Shown: positions 1-7,914 of the stretch, piece by piece | How positions within the stretch are numbered: the stretch's first letter is position 1 | How the letters are laid out: every line of letters begins with the position of its first letter | Assembly (NCBI GenBank): GCA_963662985.1 | Contig: OY760067.1 | Location: 744,001 to 808,000 of the forward strand | Origin: G963662985 sp963662985 | Lineage (GTDB): Bacteria > Chloroflexota > Anaerolineae > Anaerolineales > UBA11579 | Reading direction: 5' to 3' | Length of the DNA: 64,000 nucleotides | The notes under the pieces: generated by a model | The model's database searches: none | The model's input: only the letters and a program-made list of their open reading frames with translations | Told to the model about the DNA's origin: nothing | Position numbers and translations under genes: made by a program

Positions 1-687
1 ATTGCTGATTATTTAATGGTCGATATGGAGCTAATGATCCCACCTACAGATGGTATTTACTATATCTGGCAATCAGTGGACACACTTGATGTAGTTGCAT
101 CTATTTTCCAAACTACACCTGAAGAAGTGATTGCTTGGAATCCAAATGGATTGAGTGAAACAAACCGAGAACCCCAACGAGGCCAAGGGGTAATGTTTCC
201 CAATGGATCAAAATATTTTAATCGTTTTGATCTTATAGATCTTTCCATAGCATATATGGGAGATTTGCGACCAACTCATGGATATGGTGCTTGCGAAGGA
301 AATTATGAAGCTGTCGAAGGAACAGGTTCTTTCATGCAACCTGTGTATTCCAAAGAAATAGCTGGAAATGCATATTCTTCAGCCCATCCTGGAGTAGATT
401 ATTATGCTGAAGAAGATGAGATGGTGCGAGCTGTTGACGCAGGTGTGGTAATTTTTTCTGGTTGGGCTTATGGCGGATATGGCTATACCGTTATGCTAGA
501 TCATGGAAATGGTTATCAAACAATTTACGCACATTTAAAAGAAACAAATGTTTTTTGCGGTGATACCGTAGAACAACGAACCCCAATCGGAATTACGGGG
601 ACAAATGAAGGTTCTGTAAAAAATGCATTTCATTTCGAAATGCTTTATGAAAAAGAATATGTTGATCCAGAAGCGTTGATTCCATAA
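1..687 (+). CDS. M23-family peptidoglycan endopeptidase with LysM-like domain, 5' end cut off
   Basis: The frame is open to the first base of the window, so the N-terminus (probably signal peptide and more linker) is missing; the first Met in view is at position 16. Numbering from that Met, residues 14-62 resemble a LysM domain, with an alternating hydrophobic stretch ending in a WNPNG-like turn. Residues about 100-220 form a lysostaphin-type metallopeptidase (M23/LytM): zinc ligands H124 and D128 in HPGVD, the H172 of YAHL, and H206 in FHFE. LytM enzymes cut peptide cross-bridges of peptidoglycan outside the membrane. The gene is followed 25 bp later by an MFS transporter on the same strand. 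Family confident; exact substrate unknown. Confidence 0.85.
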   Translation: MADYLMVDMELMIPPTDGIYYIWQSVDTLDVVASIFQTTPEEVIAWNPNGLSETNREPQRGQGVMFPNGSKYFNRFDLIDLSIAYMGDLRPTHGYGACEGNYEAVEGTGSFMQPVYSKEIAGNAYSSAHPGVDYYAEEDEMVRAVDAGVVIFSGWAYGGYGYTVMLDHGNGYQTIYAHLKETNVFCGDTVEQRTPIGITGTNEGSVKNAFHFEMLYEKEYVDPEALIP

Positions 688-712
688 TATATATCACTAA
701 GGAGAAAATTTC

Positions 713-2014
713 ATGGAAGAGAAAAAGTTTAGCTACCCCAAGACCTTTCTGTTAGGTTTTGGTTTCTTTGGGGTAAGTGTCATTTGGTCAATTTATAATG
801 CGTTTGTACCTCTGATGCTATCTGAAAGATTTGGATTGGAAGCTGGTTGGATTGCTGTTGTTATGGTTTTGGATAATATCGCAGCTATTTTGATTCAACC
901 ACCTCTTGGCGTATGGTCTGATCGATTACGATCTCCAATTGGCAGACGATTGCCATTTATTTTGGTGGGTGCTCCATTGGCAGCTTTTGCCTTTGGATTT
1001 ATCCCTTTAATCGATACATTAGTTTTATTCATTGTAAGCTGTATTACTTTGTTATTGGCTATGGCAATCTGGCGCACACCTGTGGTTGCATTAATGCCAG
1101 ATATCACCCCATCTAAAAATCGCTCGGAAGCAAATGGTGTGATTAATTTGATGGGTGGTTTGGGAACTGTTTTAGCAACATTAATTGGTGCAACACTTTA
1201 TCGCCAAAACTCAGCCTATCCCTTCTGGCTAGGTTCAGTATTAGTGGTGGTTGCTGCGGTTTTGGTTTTTATTTTCATTAAAGAACCAAAAGAATTTATT
1301 AGCAAAAAGACTCATCTTATCGACGAAACGCCCCATGATATTAATCAAAATAATTCCAAAGAAAAAGCCCACATATTCAGAGATATTGTTAATGTTTTTC
1401 AACAACCTGATAAAAGCCCAATGTGGATCTTTTTAGCAATCTTAGCATGGTTCATCAGCTATAATGCTATTGAAACTTTCTTTACACTATATTGTCATAA
1501 ATTCTTAGGTCTTGATGCCGCAGATTCTGCATTCCAATTTACATATATCGGATTGGTGTTCATGATCGTTGCAATACCTGCTGGGTATGTTGCCAAGGCA
1601 ATTGGACGTAAACGGACAATCATGAGTGGAATCGTTTTGTTCTTCCTTTGTATTGTTTCAATGTATTTTATTCCTGTTGATGCACAAGTGATCAAATATG
1701 CATCTTTGATGGGCAATGGTTTATATCTTGTTTCCATTTTTGGGATGTTAGCTGGTGTTGGTTGGGCAATGATCAACATCAACTCCTTACCTATGGTAGT
1801 TGATATGACTGACGATGAGCATATTGGTACCTATACCGGTTTGTATTATTTCTTCTCTCAAGTTGCGGCAACTGTTGGACCATTGATCTTTGGTTGGACG
1901 GTGCAAATCGCAGGCAACAACTATCGATTGATGATGGCCATTGGACCTGTTTTTATGGCACTTGCATTCATAAGCATGTTGGGAGTTAAAAAAGGCGAAG
2001 CAAAAACAGAATAA
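713..2014 (+). CDS. MFS transporter of the glycoside/SLC45-like type
   Basis: This 433-residue protein is very hydrophobic, with about 12 predicted membrane helices in two halves split by a polar loop (residues about 195-230, many Lys, Asp and Asn). The first half carries the MFS loop 2-3 signature GVWSDRLRSPIGRR (residues about 62-75), and the second half repeats a weaker GYVAKAIGRKR version near 285. The WSDR...GRRRP-type motif and the early YNAFVP helix resemble sugar/cation symporters (GPH and SLC45 families), so a sugar or glycoside is a plausible substrate, but that is inference. A SD-like AAGGAG lies 8 bp before the ATG. A strong terminator follows at 2033. Neighbours give no substrate clue. 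Confidence 0.75.
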   Translation: MEEKKFSYPKTFLLGFGFFGVSVIWSIYNAFVPLMLSERFGLEAGWIAVVMVLDNIAAILIQPPLGVWSDRLRSPIGRRLPFILVGAPLAAFAFGFIPLIDTLVLFIVSCITLLLAMAIWRTPVVALMPDITPSKNRSEANGVINLMGGLGTVLATLIGATLYRQNSAYPFWLGSVLVVVAAVLVFIFIKEPKEFISKKTHLIDETPHDINQNNSKEKAHIFRDIVNVFQQPDKSPMWIFLAILAWFISYNAIETFFTLYCHKFLGLDAADSAFQFTYIGLVFMIVAIPAGYVAKAIGRKRTIMSGIVLFFLCIVSMYFIPVDAQVIKYASLMGNGLYLVSIFGMLAGVGWAMININSLPMVVDMTDDEHIGTYTGLYYFFSQVAATVGPLIFGWTVQIAGNNYRLMMAIGPVFMALAFISMLGVKKGEAKTE

Positions 2015-2032
2015 CAATTCTGTAATTTCAAG

Positions 2033-2062
2033 AAGGCTCATGAATCCATGAGCCTTTTTTTA
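2033..2062 (+). terminator. Intrinsic terminator after MFS gene
   Basis: Ten-base perfect arms (2033-2042 and 2047-2056) around loop AATC, followed by a T run. Confidence 0.9.
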
Positions 2063-2108
2063 TTAAAACGCTCTTTCCTCTTCCAATAGTTTTAGTACAA
2101 TAACAATA

Positions 2109-2954
2109 ATGAATAAAGATGTCATTCTCTCGAAAACCCATCAAGGGCAAATTACTCGTGGAAAAACTGCTATTAATCGATTACGAAGAGTAGATCAATT
2201 TATTCTGCAATATGACCCTATGCTAATTCATCGTAGAGATAAAGCTGTAATCAAATCTATCTACGTAGATCATGGTTATGGTTGGTCTCCTGTTACCACT
2301 TTAGAAAGTGCCAGACAATTTCATCAATTCAACCCAAACTTAAAGATAGTGGGAGTTGAGATTTCTCCCGAAAGAGTTGAAACAGGAACTCCTTACCTCT
2401 CTGAAATGCTTGATTTTCGTCTAGGTGGTTTTGATATTCCTTATCAATCTACTGAAAAAGCGCGTTTGATTCGTTCATTTAATGTTTTACGACAATATGA
2501 AGAAGATGAATTTATTTCACATCTTAAAACTTTAACACAAGGTTTGGGAAATGGAGGTTTGTTGATTGAAGGCACTTCTAATCCTACCGGTCGATTCTGG
2601 GTTGCAAATTTGATTCGAAAACAAAAAGATTTACTAAAATATGAGGGGTTGGTTTTTAGCACTAATTTTCATGATGGATTTATTCCACAAGATTTCCAAC
2701 CTTTTTTACCTAAAAATCTTATTCATCATATGATCTCTGGTCATCCTATTTTTGAGTTTATTCAAGATTGGAGCAAAGCTGCGCAAAATAAAATTCATGT
2801 CCGAGAACGAAGTTATACACAATGGTATGCATCTTGCATAGAAGAAGTAGCTCGAATGGGATATCAGGTTGAAACTAGACGTAGTTTTACAAGACGAGGA
2901 TTTTGCGTCTACCATTGGAATAATATTGAATTAGAAGAAAGTCTCAATATATGA
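2109..2954 (+). CDS. Class I SAM-dependent methyltransferase-like protein
   Basis: Residues about 51-62 read IYVDHGYGWSP, a variant of the DxGxG SAM-binding loop at the end of the first Rossmann strand. LKIVGVEISPERV (about 78-90) fits strand 2 with its acidic ribose-binding residue. GNGGLLIEGTSNPTGR (about 148-163) fits the post-IV region. This supports a methyltransferase fold but not a substrate. The stop codon overlaps the ATG of the next gene (ATGA), so the two are translationally coupled. There is no strong SD before the start. A possible alternative is a fold relative that has lost catalysis, because the glycine loop has His in place of the usual second acidic/Gly context. Confidence 0.65.
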   Translation: MNKDVILSKTHQGQITRGKTAINRLRRVDQFILQYDPMLIHRRDKAVIKSIYVDHGYGWSPVTTLESARQFHQFNPNLKIVGVEISPERVETGTPYLSEMLDFRLGGFDIPYQSTEKARLIRSFNVLRQYEEDEFISHLKTLTQGLGNGGLLIEGTSNPTGRFWVANLIRKQKDLLKYEGLVFSTNFHDGFIPQDFQPFLPKNLIHHMISGHPIFEFIQDWSKAAQNKIHVRERSYTQWYASCIEEVARMGYQVETRRSFTRRGFCVYHWNNIELEESLNI

Positions 2955-3898
2955 AAAAACAAACTATTCTTTTATTACTTTTTTTCATGATTAACTTTTT
3001 AATCTCCGGTATTGTTTTTTCTTCTTGTTCATCTTTTAAAATTGTAGTTGCTTATCCCACTAAATCTCCAACCACTACTCCTACTGCAACTTTTACCCTA
3101 ACTCCTACGATCACAATCACACCAACATCTACCATACTCCCCACTGAAACAGCTACACAAACACCTATTCCAACAGCAACAATCCTTCCAAGCTTAACAC
3201 CTGTCCCGACCCAAACATTAACTCCGACGCCTGCATGGGCAAAAATCCCTTCCGATTTTACAGTGGCAAATCAATTTGATATTAGCTTTTTTAATTATGG
3301 TGTAGGAACTCAAGCATGTGGATTAATTTCTGTATGTGCTGCGCTTCAAGATTTGGGTTACCCTAACGCTGATTTTGCTACTTGTATACCAGCTCTTACT
3401 TCTTATACAGGAAATTCATATAATCCCTTAATTGGTATACAACCCAGTGATCTTTGCAAAGCTGTGGGAGATGCGGTTGATGGCTACGCTTTTGGTGCTG
3501 ATGGTGCAGTTCAATGTTATCAACCAGTCAGTGATGAAGAAGCATGGCAAATGGTGAATGATTTCAGATTAATGGATTGGCAGGTGATTGTTGATGTGTT
3601 GATCCTCACTGATAAAACTACTTCTGGAACTTATTTTCAAAATGATTCTCCTCAACCTGTTTATCCTGATCTACCTATTGCACATTTTACAAGGGTTCTT
3701 GGGTTTAAGAATGATAAAAAAGTGGCTGTGGCAGAAATCCTCAATCCAAATATTTATAATAATCCCACCTATCACTGGGTACTTAAAGAAAATTTTCTAG
3801 ATGCATGGCAAAATCCAGAAAAAAGAACTGGATATCCGCTTAAAGTTTCAGAAGAAGTCAATAATTGGTTTATGGTAATAAGCCCCCCTGTTGATTAA
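2951..3898 (+). CDS. Secreted C39-like (papain-fold) cysteine peptidase-like protein with Thr/Pro linker
   Basis: The N-terminus has Lys residues then a hydrophobic segment (residues about 5-25) ending at SSCSS, which may be a lipobox. Residues about 35-95 are a Thr/Pro-rich spacer of the kind that holds domains off the membrane. The C-terminal domain begins at about 105: TQACGLISVCAAL has the nucleophile-position Cys with Gln before it, LPIAHFTRVLGF (about 242) supplies the His, and EILNPN (about 262) an Asn/Asp position. This matches the peptidase_C39_2-like fold. The gene overlaps the methyltransferase by 4 bp. Activity is unproven; substrate unknown. Confidence 0.7.
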   Translation: MKKQTILLLLFFMINFLISGIVFSSCSSFKIVVAYPTKSPTTTPTATFTLTPTITITPTSTILPTETATQTPIPTATILPSLTPVPTQTLTPTPAWAKIPSDFTVANQFDISFFNYGVGTQACGLISVCAALQDLGYPNADFATCIPALTSYTGNSYNPLIGIQPSDLCKAVGDAVDGYAFGADGAVQCYQPVSDEEAWQMVNDFRLMDWQVIVDVLILTDKTTSGTYFQNDSPQPVYPDLPIAHFTRVLGFKNDKKVAVAEILNPNIYNNPTYHWVLKENFLDAWQNPEKRTGYPLKVSEEVNNWFMVISPPVD

Positions 3899-4023
3899 AG
3901 CAATCTTTATTGTCATTTTTTATTCTTTTTTTCAATTATAGAGCCCCTTAAAAATATAGGGTATAATAGATTTGATGTGTGTGCATGTTTGCAGAATTCT
4001 ATTGCACTTGAAAAGGATATACT

Positions 4024-5592
4024 ATGCTATCTATAATGATGAACGACTCTTATTGGAAAAACTTCCAGATTACAAATGAAGATATTGAACTTATTTATAA
4101 TCACTTACTTAATATAGAAATACCACAAACCCCAGCTGAATTGTTGGGGATTATTTTGGCTGATAGAATTGAAAAAGAAAAAACAAAAGCCAAAGCTAGA
4201 GAAGAAGAACATGGCGCCCCCTACTTACCCAAAAATGAATATAAAGTGGGAGATTCAATTATCTTCCCTCAATTAGAGAATCACGTTGGAACCGTAACAA
4301 AGGTTCGTGATGCTCATTCTTTTGAACTAGATTTCAAAGTTATCACTGTTATTGTAAATGGTGAAGAAAAAGAATTCGCTGCAGGGTTAGAAGATCATAT
4401 TCTCAATGAAGCATCAAAAGCAACTTTAGAAGATGATGCAAGTGCATTATCTAAACTTCTAAATGAATTTGGTCAACATAGTATTGATGTACTGATTAGT
4501 TCTTTAAAAGAAAATGAAGATTTTACTTATATCGGTGGTAAATGGTTCCCGTCCGCATTATTAATTGATGTAAATATAGGTTTATTGAATTTGGCTGAAG
4601 CTGTTTTGGATATGAATGGTGGCGGACCTATGTATACAAAAGATATCTTGGAGCAAATCGGATTCTCAAGTGAAGATAATCCGAAATTAGCAGAATTTTC
4701 TCTAGACCTTGCGATGCAAGATGATGTTCGTTTTGATGAAGTTGGGACTTCTGGAGAAATGACTTGGTATTTGAAACGGCTTGAACCCCATGCTGTTCTT
4801 AATAAACCGATCTTCCTACAATATGAAGAAAATGCAGTTAATCGAGACCTTCTATCTGAAGAAATGATCGTTTTAGAAGCAGAGATTGATGATGAATTAT
4901 CTAATGTGTTCAATGACAAAGCCTATAAAAAGCTTTCTTTTCCCCTGATATTCCCTCACTGGAGAAGTGGAACATTACCAATCACAAATAAAACAAAGAC
5001 GATCTTCCCAACTGCCTTAGAATCTGAACGAGTGCGTTTTAATTTTATTGATGAACAAACACGTGAAGAATTTGAAGGTTGGGTTGTACGCAATGAAGGG
5101 TATGTAAGTGGTCTTTCCGAATGGTATGAAACTAATAATGTTATGCCGGGGAGCGTTATTCAACTACAAAAAGGAACGCGTCCAGGCGATGTTGTTGTAG
5201 GTGTACAATCACATCATTCTTCAAAAGATTGGGTACGGACAGCGATGGTTGGCACTGATGGCGGAATTGTCTATGCAAATCTCAAACAACCTATCTCAAC
5301 ACAATTTGATCCACATATGTATATTTCAATGCCAAGTGATGTTTCTGTCTTAGACGAAGCCTGGAAAAACAAAACAAATCTTCGAAAACCTCTTACTAAT
5401 ATAATCACAGAAATTATCAACGACCTTGCTCGTTTGAACCCACAATTTCATGTACATATAGAAGAGATCTATTCTGCAGTGAATGCAATCCGACGTTGCC
5501 CCCCTGCACCTATTATGGAGATCTTGGCATCCGACAAACGTTTTGTCCATGTTGGCGACTTTCATTATCGATATGAAAATTTAGACGCCTAA
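4024..5592 (+). CDS. Unknown 522-residue protein with winged-helix-like (HARE-HTH-type) segments
   Basis: I do not recognise the family. No signal peptide or membrane helix is visible. Residues about 75-120 (GDSIIFPQ...GTVTKVRD...FEL) look like a small SH3/KOW-like beta barrel. Two segments, about 200-260 (TKDILEQIGF...DDVRFDEVG..WYLKR) and about 465-520 (HIEEIYSAV...IMEILASDKRFVHVGDFHYR), follow the helix-helix-strand pattern of HARE-HTH winged helices, which in other proteins link to transcription or chromatin-like functions. An internal start at the second Met (4036) is possible; the upstream AAAAGGA favours 4024. The next gene on the same strand also ends in a winged-helix-like segment, so the two may work together. 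Confidence 0.6.
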   Translation: MLSIMMNDSYWKNFQITNEDIELIYNHLLNIEIPQTPAELLGIILADRIEKEKTKAKAREEEHGAPYLPKNEYKVGDSIIFPQLENHVGTVTKVRDAHSFELDFKVITVIVNGEEKEFAAGLEDHILNEASKATLEDDASALSKLLNEFGQHSIDVLISSLKENEDFTYIGGKWFPSALLIDVNIGLLNLAEAVLDMNGGGPMYTKDILEQIGFSSEDNPKLAEFSLDLAMQDDVRFDEVGTSGEMTWYLKRLEPHAVLNKPIFLQYEENAVNRDLLSEEMIVLEAEIDDELSNVFNDKAYKKLSFPLIFPHWRSGTLPITNKTKTIFPTALESERVRFNFIDEQTREEFEGWVVRNEGYVSGLSEWYETNNVMPGSVIQLQKGTRPGDVVVGVQSHHSSKDWVRTAMVGTDGGIVYANLKQPISTQFDPHMYISMPSDVSVLDEAWKNKTNLRKPLTNIITEIINDLARLNPQFHVHIEEIYSAVNAIRRCPPAPIMEILASDKRFVHVGDFHYRYENLDA

Positions 5593-5682
5593 TCACATTT
5601 TTTTCTATATAATTAGAGTGGAAGCAAAAGCCTTATTAACTTAAGGAGTCTATTATTACACTTAAGAGAGGTGAGAGTATTT

Positions 5683-6117
5683 ATGACCGAAAAAATGACA
5701 TTTTCAATAGCAAAACCAACAAAAAACACTCCCTATCATATTGATTTTAATTGGTGGAACAATCATGATCGGGAATACAAAGTAATTTTACGAGGATTAT
5801 TGAGCGAAGAAGATATTCAAACACTGGATAATATCGGCGAAGACATTCAATTGGATGTAGTTGATCCTCGAACTGCAGAAGTATCTCAAGTGGATGGATT
5901 GTTACATGTTTTGATGACAAAAACTGCCAAACAAGAAGGTTTCCTTTCAGAGAATACCGCTTTGACTGAAGCTATTTTCCGACTGTTATTGATTAACGCA
6001 AACCAACCTTTAACTGCCGAAGAAATAGGAGAGAGGCTTGGACGAGATCCACGTCAAATACTGCGTATGTTGTCTGGACCTCGAGTTTATCGAGGAATCC
6101 GACCATTAGCTGAATAA
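5683..6117 (+). CDS. Unknown protein with C-terminal winged-helix-like segment
   Basis: I place the start at ATG 5683 because GAGAGGTGAG lies just before it; a GTG at 5671 overlaps that SD. The protein has 144 residues. The N-terminal part (FSIAKP...YHIDFNWWNNHDREYKVILRGLL) has several aromatic residues and is unassigned. Residues about 95-140 (ALTEAIFRLLLINANQPLTAEEIGERLGRDPRQILRMLSG) form a clear helix-turn-helix of the winged type. It lies 90 bp after the larger winged-helix-containing unknown gene, same strand, and ends at a shared terminator. It may be a small DNA-binding or scaffold protein; function unknown. Confidence 0.6.
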   Translation: MTEKMTFSIAKPTKNTPYHIDFNWWNNHDREYKVILRGLLSEEDIQTLDNIGEDIQLDVVDPRTAEVSQVDGLLHVLMTKTAKQEGFLSENTALTEAIFRLLLINANQPLTAEEIGERLGRDPRQILRMLSGPRVYRGIRPLAE

Positions 6118-6125
6118 TAATTCAA

Positions 6126-6154
6126 AAAAGGACTGTCACGAAGACAGTCCTTTT
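6126..6154. terminator. Bidirectional terminator between convergent genes
   Basis: Perfect 12-bp arms (6126-6137 and 6143-6154) around ACGAA, with A and T runs at the ends so that it works on both strands. The stop codon of the minus-strand TetR gene (6136-6138) lies inside the stem. Confidence 0.9.
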
Positions 6155-6792
6155 ATAATCAACACGATAAAGTTTGAAAATTCTTCTTTAAAATTAGGAG
6201 TTTTGTAAGGGATACCAGATTTTTCAATGGCTTCTTTTTGTAATTTCGATTTTATCGAGGCTGGGTATAGCCCCATTGCATAAAACATTTGCATATTTAA
6301 AAATTTCTGAACCACTTCTGTTGAAAGAGATGGAAATGCATTCTGAATAATTGATTGCGCTTCAATCAAGAAAAAAGAAAATTTCTTTTTGAATTCAATT
6401 AAGTAACTCAATGAAACATTTTTTTGAATAATCGAATACATGATGGACATTAACTCTATAAATCTATGGTTTTGGTCAAAAGTCTCAGCCCATATTTGTG
6501 CAAACTTTTCAACCTCAACAGTTTTGTTTTTTGGAAATTTCTTTTTAAGAATTTCAACAAATTTTTCTGCTTCTTTTATAAGGATATATAAAAAAATCTC
6601 TTCTTTTGTGTTAACATATTTATAGAGATTTGCTCTTGTAAAATTTAATTTTTTTGCGATGGTTGATAAAGAAATTTTTTGATAAGGGTGTGTTTCATAG
6701 AGGTCTAAAGTCGCTTCCATGATTTGCTGCATTCGAATTTCTTTTTGTTCATTATTTCTTGCTCTTTGAAATTTAACTTCTGTCGTTTCCAT
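6136..6792 (-). CDS. TetR/AcrR-family repressor, divergent from an SDR gene
   Basis: The protein has 218 residues, usual for TetR. The N-terminal HTH (about 15-65) reads MQQIMEATLDLYETHPYQKI then the recognition-helix region FTRANLYKYVNTKEEIFLYIL, the classic TetR pattern. The helical C-terminal part (70-218) has no recognised ligand pocket. It is divergent from the SDR oxidoreductase at 6902, and the promoter of that gene has a palindrome (AGTAAC-5-GTTACT) exactly between its -35 and -10. The likely job is repression of the SDR gene, with relief by an unknown ligand. Its own minus-strand promoter overlaps the same region, so autoregulation is likely. Confidence 0.9.
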   Translation of the reverse strand: METTEVKFQRARNNEQKEIRMQQIMEATLDLYETHPYQKISLSTIAKKLNFTRANLYKYVNTKEEIFLYILIKEAEKFVEILKKKFPKNKTVEVEKFAQIWAETFDQNHRFIELMSIMYSIIQKNVSLSYLIEFKKKFSFFLIEAQSIIQNAFPSLSTEVVQKFLNMQMFYAMGLYPASIKSKLQKEAIEKSGIPYKTPNFKEEFSNFIVLIIKGLSS

Positions 6793-6820
6793 GCGCTGAT
6801 AATAACATATTCTTCAATGC

Positions 6821-6849
6821 TTGACTAGTAACACGTCGTTACTTATAAT
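6821..6849 (+). promoter_or_regulatory. Consensus promoter with TetR-type operator filling the spacer
   Basis: The -35 TTGACT (6821-6826) and -10 TATAAT (6844-6849) are 17 bp apart. The whole spacer, 6827-6843, is the inverted repeat AGTAAC-ACGTC-GTTACT. A repressor bound there would block RNA polymerase directly. The divergent TetR gene is the obvious candidate. Confidence 0.85.
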
Positions 6850-6901
6850 GAATGCAGTTTTTATTTTGCAACTTATATAGCTGCTTCTTTTGGAGGTCAT
6901 A

Positions 6902-7717
6902 ATGGATCAAAAAGTATTGTTAATTACCGGTGCTAGCTCTGGTTTTGGATATGGGGTAGCAGAAGAAATGTTAAACCATGATGACTATATCGTCTATGTT
7001 GCAGCTAGACGTTTGGAGAAAATGCAACCTTTGGTTGAAAAAGGTGCACAAGCCATTCGAATGGATGTGACAAGTGATGAAGAAGTAAAAGCCGGTATTG
7101 CTGAAATTATTGAAAAAGAAGGCCGCATCGACGCTCTTCTTTCTAATGCAGGATATGGACAATATGGTTCAATTGAAGATGTTTCCCTTGAGGATATTGA
7201 ATATCAATTTAATGTGAATGTATTTGGGATGACACGCCTTTTTCAAGCAGTGCTTCCTTACATGCGGCAACAGAAAAGCGGGAGAATTGTAATGACCAAT
7301 TCTATGGTTAGCCATTTTTCCACTGTTGGAATCGGATGGTATGCTAGCACCAAACATGCCTTGTTCGCCATAGGAACTTCTTTGCGCCAAGAAGTAAGAC
7401 CATATGGTATAGAAGTGGTGATGATTGAACCCGGAATTGTCAATACAGGTTTTTATTCTGTTGCGATGAACGAAAATCACGTTCCGATGAGCAGTGCATA
7501 TAAAAATATTATCGATAAGATTTTTTCTTTCTTAGATAAAGCAAAAAGATTTAGCTCATCTCCAAAAAGTACCGTGAATGCTATGGTAAAAGCAATCACT
7601 TTAAAGAATCCCGCTTTTATTTATCGATCTACATATGATTCGAAGCTATTTCCATTATTTTTGAAATTAATTCCAAAGCGATTGAGTGATTGGGTGGTCT
7701 ATCAGGCGATAAAATAA
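6902..7717 (+). CDS. Short-chain dehydrogenase/reductase (classical SDR)
   Basis: The start is ATG 6902, with GGAGG 5 bp before it; an earlier TTG at 6890 lacks an SD. The 271-residue protein has the NAD(P) loop TGASSGFG (9-16), NAG (82-84), Ser134, and the catalytic YASTK (Tyr147, Lys151). This is the classical SDR set, with SGFG typical of oxidoreductases of keto or hydroxyl groups. It stands alone behind a TetR-regulated promoter, so it is probably induced by a small molecule and acts on that molecule or a relative. Cytoplasmic; substrate not predictable. The N-terminal 'AARRLEKM' with two Arg after strand 2 favours NADPH. Confidence 0.9.
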   Translation: MDQKVLLITGASSGFGYGVAEEMLNHDDYIVYVAARRLEKMQPLVEKGAQAIRMDVTSDEEVKAGIAEIIEKEGRIDALLSNAGYGQYGSIEDVSLEDIEYQFNVNVFGMTRLFQAVLPYMRQQKSGRIVMTNSMVSHFSTVGIGWYASTKHALFAIGTSLRQEVRPYGIEVVMIEPGIVNTGFYSVAMNENHVPMSSAYKNIIDKIFSFLDKAKRFSSSPKSTVNAMVKAITLKNPAFIYRSTYDSKLFPLFLKLIPKRLSDWVVYQAIK

Positions 7718-7809
7718 ATGAATCTAAAAAAATGAATAAATTTATAAATTTCGATGAGCCTTCAAATAGATTAATCGAAAATCTTATGATATAATCTCGT
7801 ACGCAAAAC

Positions 7810-7882
7810 GCCCTCGTAGCTCAATGGATAGAGCACCGGCCTTCTAAGCCGTAGGTTATGCGTTCGACCCGCATCGAGGGTG
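7810..7882 (+). tRNA. tRNA-Arg (anticodon UCU)
   Basis: A full cloverleaf of 73 nt: acceptor 7 bp (first pair G-U), D arm GCTC/GAGC, anticodon loop CTTCTAA giving UCU, T arm ATGCG/CGCAT with loop TTCGACC. The 3' CCA is not encoded (the sequence continues CTA), so it must be added by the nucleotidyltransferase, consistent with the gene at 19586. Confidence 0.95.
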
Positions 7883-7884
7883 CT

Positions 7885-7914
7885 AAAAAAACTGGCAAAT
7901 GCCAGTTTTTTATT
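7885..7914. terminator. Bidirectional terminator after tRNA-Arg and HD gene
   Basis: AAAAACTGGC/GCCAGTTTTT arms around loop AAAT, with A and T runs at both ends. It directly follows the tRNA and overlaps the stop of the minus-strand HD gene. Confidence 0.9.
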
